Source: Thermoplasmata archaeon
GTDB lineage: Archaea; Thermoplasmatota; Thermoplasmata; Thermoplasmatales; Thermoplasmataceae
Assembly (NCBI GenBank): GCA_021826795.1
Contig: JAKAYM010000084.1
Span: forward strand, 1-7,751
DNA: 7,751 bases
Direction of reading: 5' to 3'
Part shown: in pieces, positions 7,151-7,751 of the stretch
Position numbering within the stretch: position 1 is the stretch's first letter
Layout: each line of letters opens with the position of its first letter
The notes under the pieces: model-generated
Told to the model about the DNA's origin: nothing
What the model saw: the letters and a program-made list of their open reading frames with translations, nothing else
Database searches by the model: none
Position numbers and translations under genes: made by a program

Positions 7151-7719
7151 TATTTAATATTCTCATAAAGGTACGTCTCTATGTCATATGAAACGGAATC
7201 AAATATGCTGCTCAGTCTCATATCTGCTTCTTTTTTTCCATCCTCGCTTCTGGATATAATTCCGGACCTAATGGTTTTATCAACTTGGAATTTTACAGAA
7301 TTTGAAAATTTAAGATTCTCCAACTTCTCCTTATCACTTTCTGAACAGTACACGGTGAATTTTTTTTCCAGTTCTTTTTCAGATTCGCTTAACATTAATT
7401 TCAGAAGTTCCGGATAATTAGATGATTTATTCAGTGATGTAACATATGATTTTAAACGTTGCATTGTATTGTTTAGAATCTCTTTTTTCCGATCATCAAT
7501 AATTTTTTTTGATTGCAGTTTTATTGAATCTTCAGATTGTCTCATAATATTTTTTATATCGTTTTCAGATTTTACCTTATAATCCTGTTTTATTCTGGAC
7601 AGTTTGTCGTTGCAGGCTTTGGTAATATCCTGTATTTTTTCTGCATAATTATCTCTGATCTGTTTTAACTCCGATTCCGTAGTATTTTGAATTTCATTTA
7701 AAATATTTTCAAGAGACAT
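7150..7719 (-). CDS. atpE: A-type ATP synthase subunit E (peripheral stalk)
   Basis: Subunit E forms the peripheral stalk with H and caps the top of A3B3, acting as stator. The 189-residue product has the expected two parts. Residues 1 to about 100 form a long charged helix (NEIQNTTESELKQIRDNYAE and onward) with no proline, for the coiled coil with H. Residues about 103 to 189 form a small globular domain with the family motif region SGIISRSEDGKKEADMRLSS (about 151 to 170), equivalent to the usual GG-x-x-x-x-s-x-DG-x-i stretch, ending in a helix. The length is normal. I chose ATG 7719; the frame runs three codons further to TTG 7728, giving Met-Val-Phe-Met, which is less likely. No clear Shine-Dalgarno is seen before either start. 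Only 32 bases lie upstream in the window, so it cannot be told whether this is the first gene of the operon. Confidence 0.92.
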   Translation of the reverse strand: MSLENILNEIQNTTESELKQIRDNYAEKIQDITKACNDKLSRIKQDYKVKSENDIKNIMRQSEDSIKLQSKKIIDDRKKEILNNTMQRLKSYVTSLNKSSNYPELLKLMLSESEKELEKKFTVYCSESDKEKLENLKFSNSVKFQVDKTIRSGIISRSEDGKKEADMRLSSIFDSVSYDIETYLYENIK

Positions 7720-7751
7720 AAAAACCAATTTTCATATTACATGAAGCAGTA

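Noticed and set aside
6894..7417. Plus-strand open frames opposite atpC and atpE
   Set aside because: They are Ser/Phe-rich mirror frames of charged helical genes, with no start signal or domain.
7720..7751. Promoter or upstream gene end before atpE
   Set aside because: GTAATATG lies about 15 to 22 bases before the ATG and resembles a weak TATA-like stretch, but 32 bases are too few to judge, and stop codons are present in two frames by chance.

Overview
The window is one unbroken stretch of a minus-strand operon for an archaeal A-type (A1Ao) ATP synthase. Read in transcription order, from the right end of the window to the left, it holds atpE, atpC, atpF, atpA, atpB, atpD, a very small membrane-protein ORF, and the first 100 codons of a coiled-coil protein that is most likely the peripheral-stalk subunit H. 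No convincing plus-strand gene, RNA gene, CRISPR array or insertion sequence was seen, and there is no intergenic gap longer than a few bases.

The organism is an archaeon. The subunit set is archaeal, and two starts are preceded by GGTGAT, the sequence complementary to the archaeal 16S rRNA 3' end. The DNA is AT-rich. The order E-C-F-A-B-D and an intein in the P-loop of subunit A both fit what I recall of Thermoplasma, so a Thermoplasmatales member (Ferroplasma, Acidiplasma, Cuniculiplasma, Picrophilus or a relative) is my inference. The genus cannot be fixed from this sequence.

The main feature is atpA. Its 1123 codons contain a 534-residue in-frame intein (3467..5068) placed exactly between the Lys and Thr of the catalytic Walker A motif (GPFGSGK/T). 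The intein has all splicing residues (Cys1, TxxH in block B, His-Asn at the end, Thr at +1) and two LAGLIDADG motifs, so it is a full-length homing-endonuclease intein. Spliced subunit A would be 589 residues. The intein is clearly more AT-rich than its exteins in hand-counted samples. No nucleotide could bind the catalytic P-loop properly before splicing, so ATP synthase assembly depends on this element.

Region by region: 7150..7719 atpE (peripheral stalk); 6089..7150 atpC (socket under the rotor); 5780..6088 atpF (central stalk); 2408..5779 atpA with intein (catalytic); 1039..2415 atpB (non-catalytic nucleotide-binding subunit); 407..1039 atpD (central rotor shaft); 298..405 a 35-residue single-span membrane peptide; 1..301 the start of the putative atpH. 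All seven junctions overlap by a few bases, abut, or are one base apart, which points to one polycistronic, translationally coupled unit. The membrane subunits I and K are not in the window; they probably lie beyond the left edge, after H.
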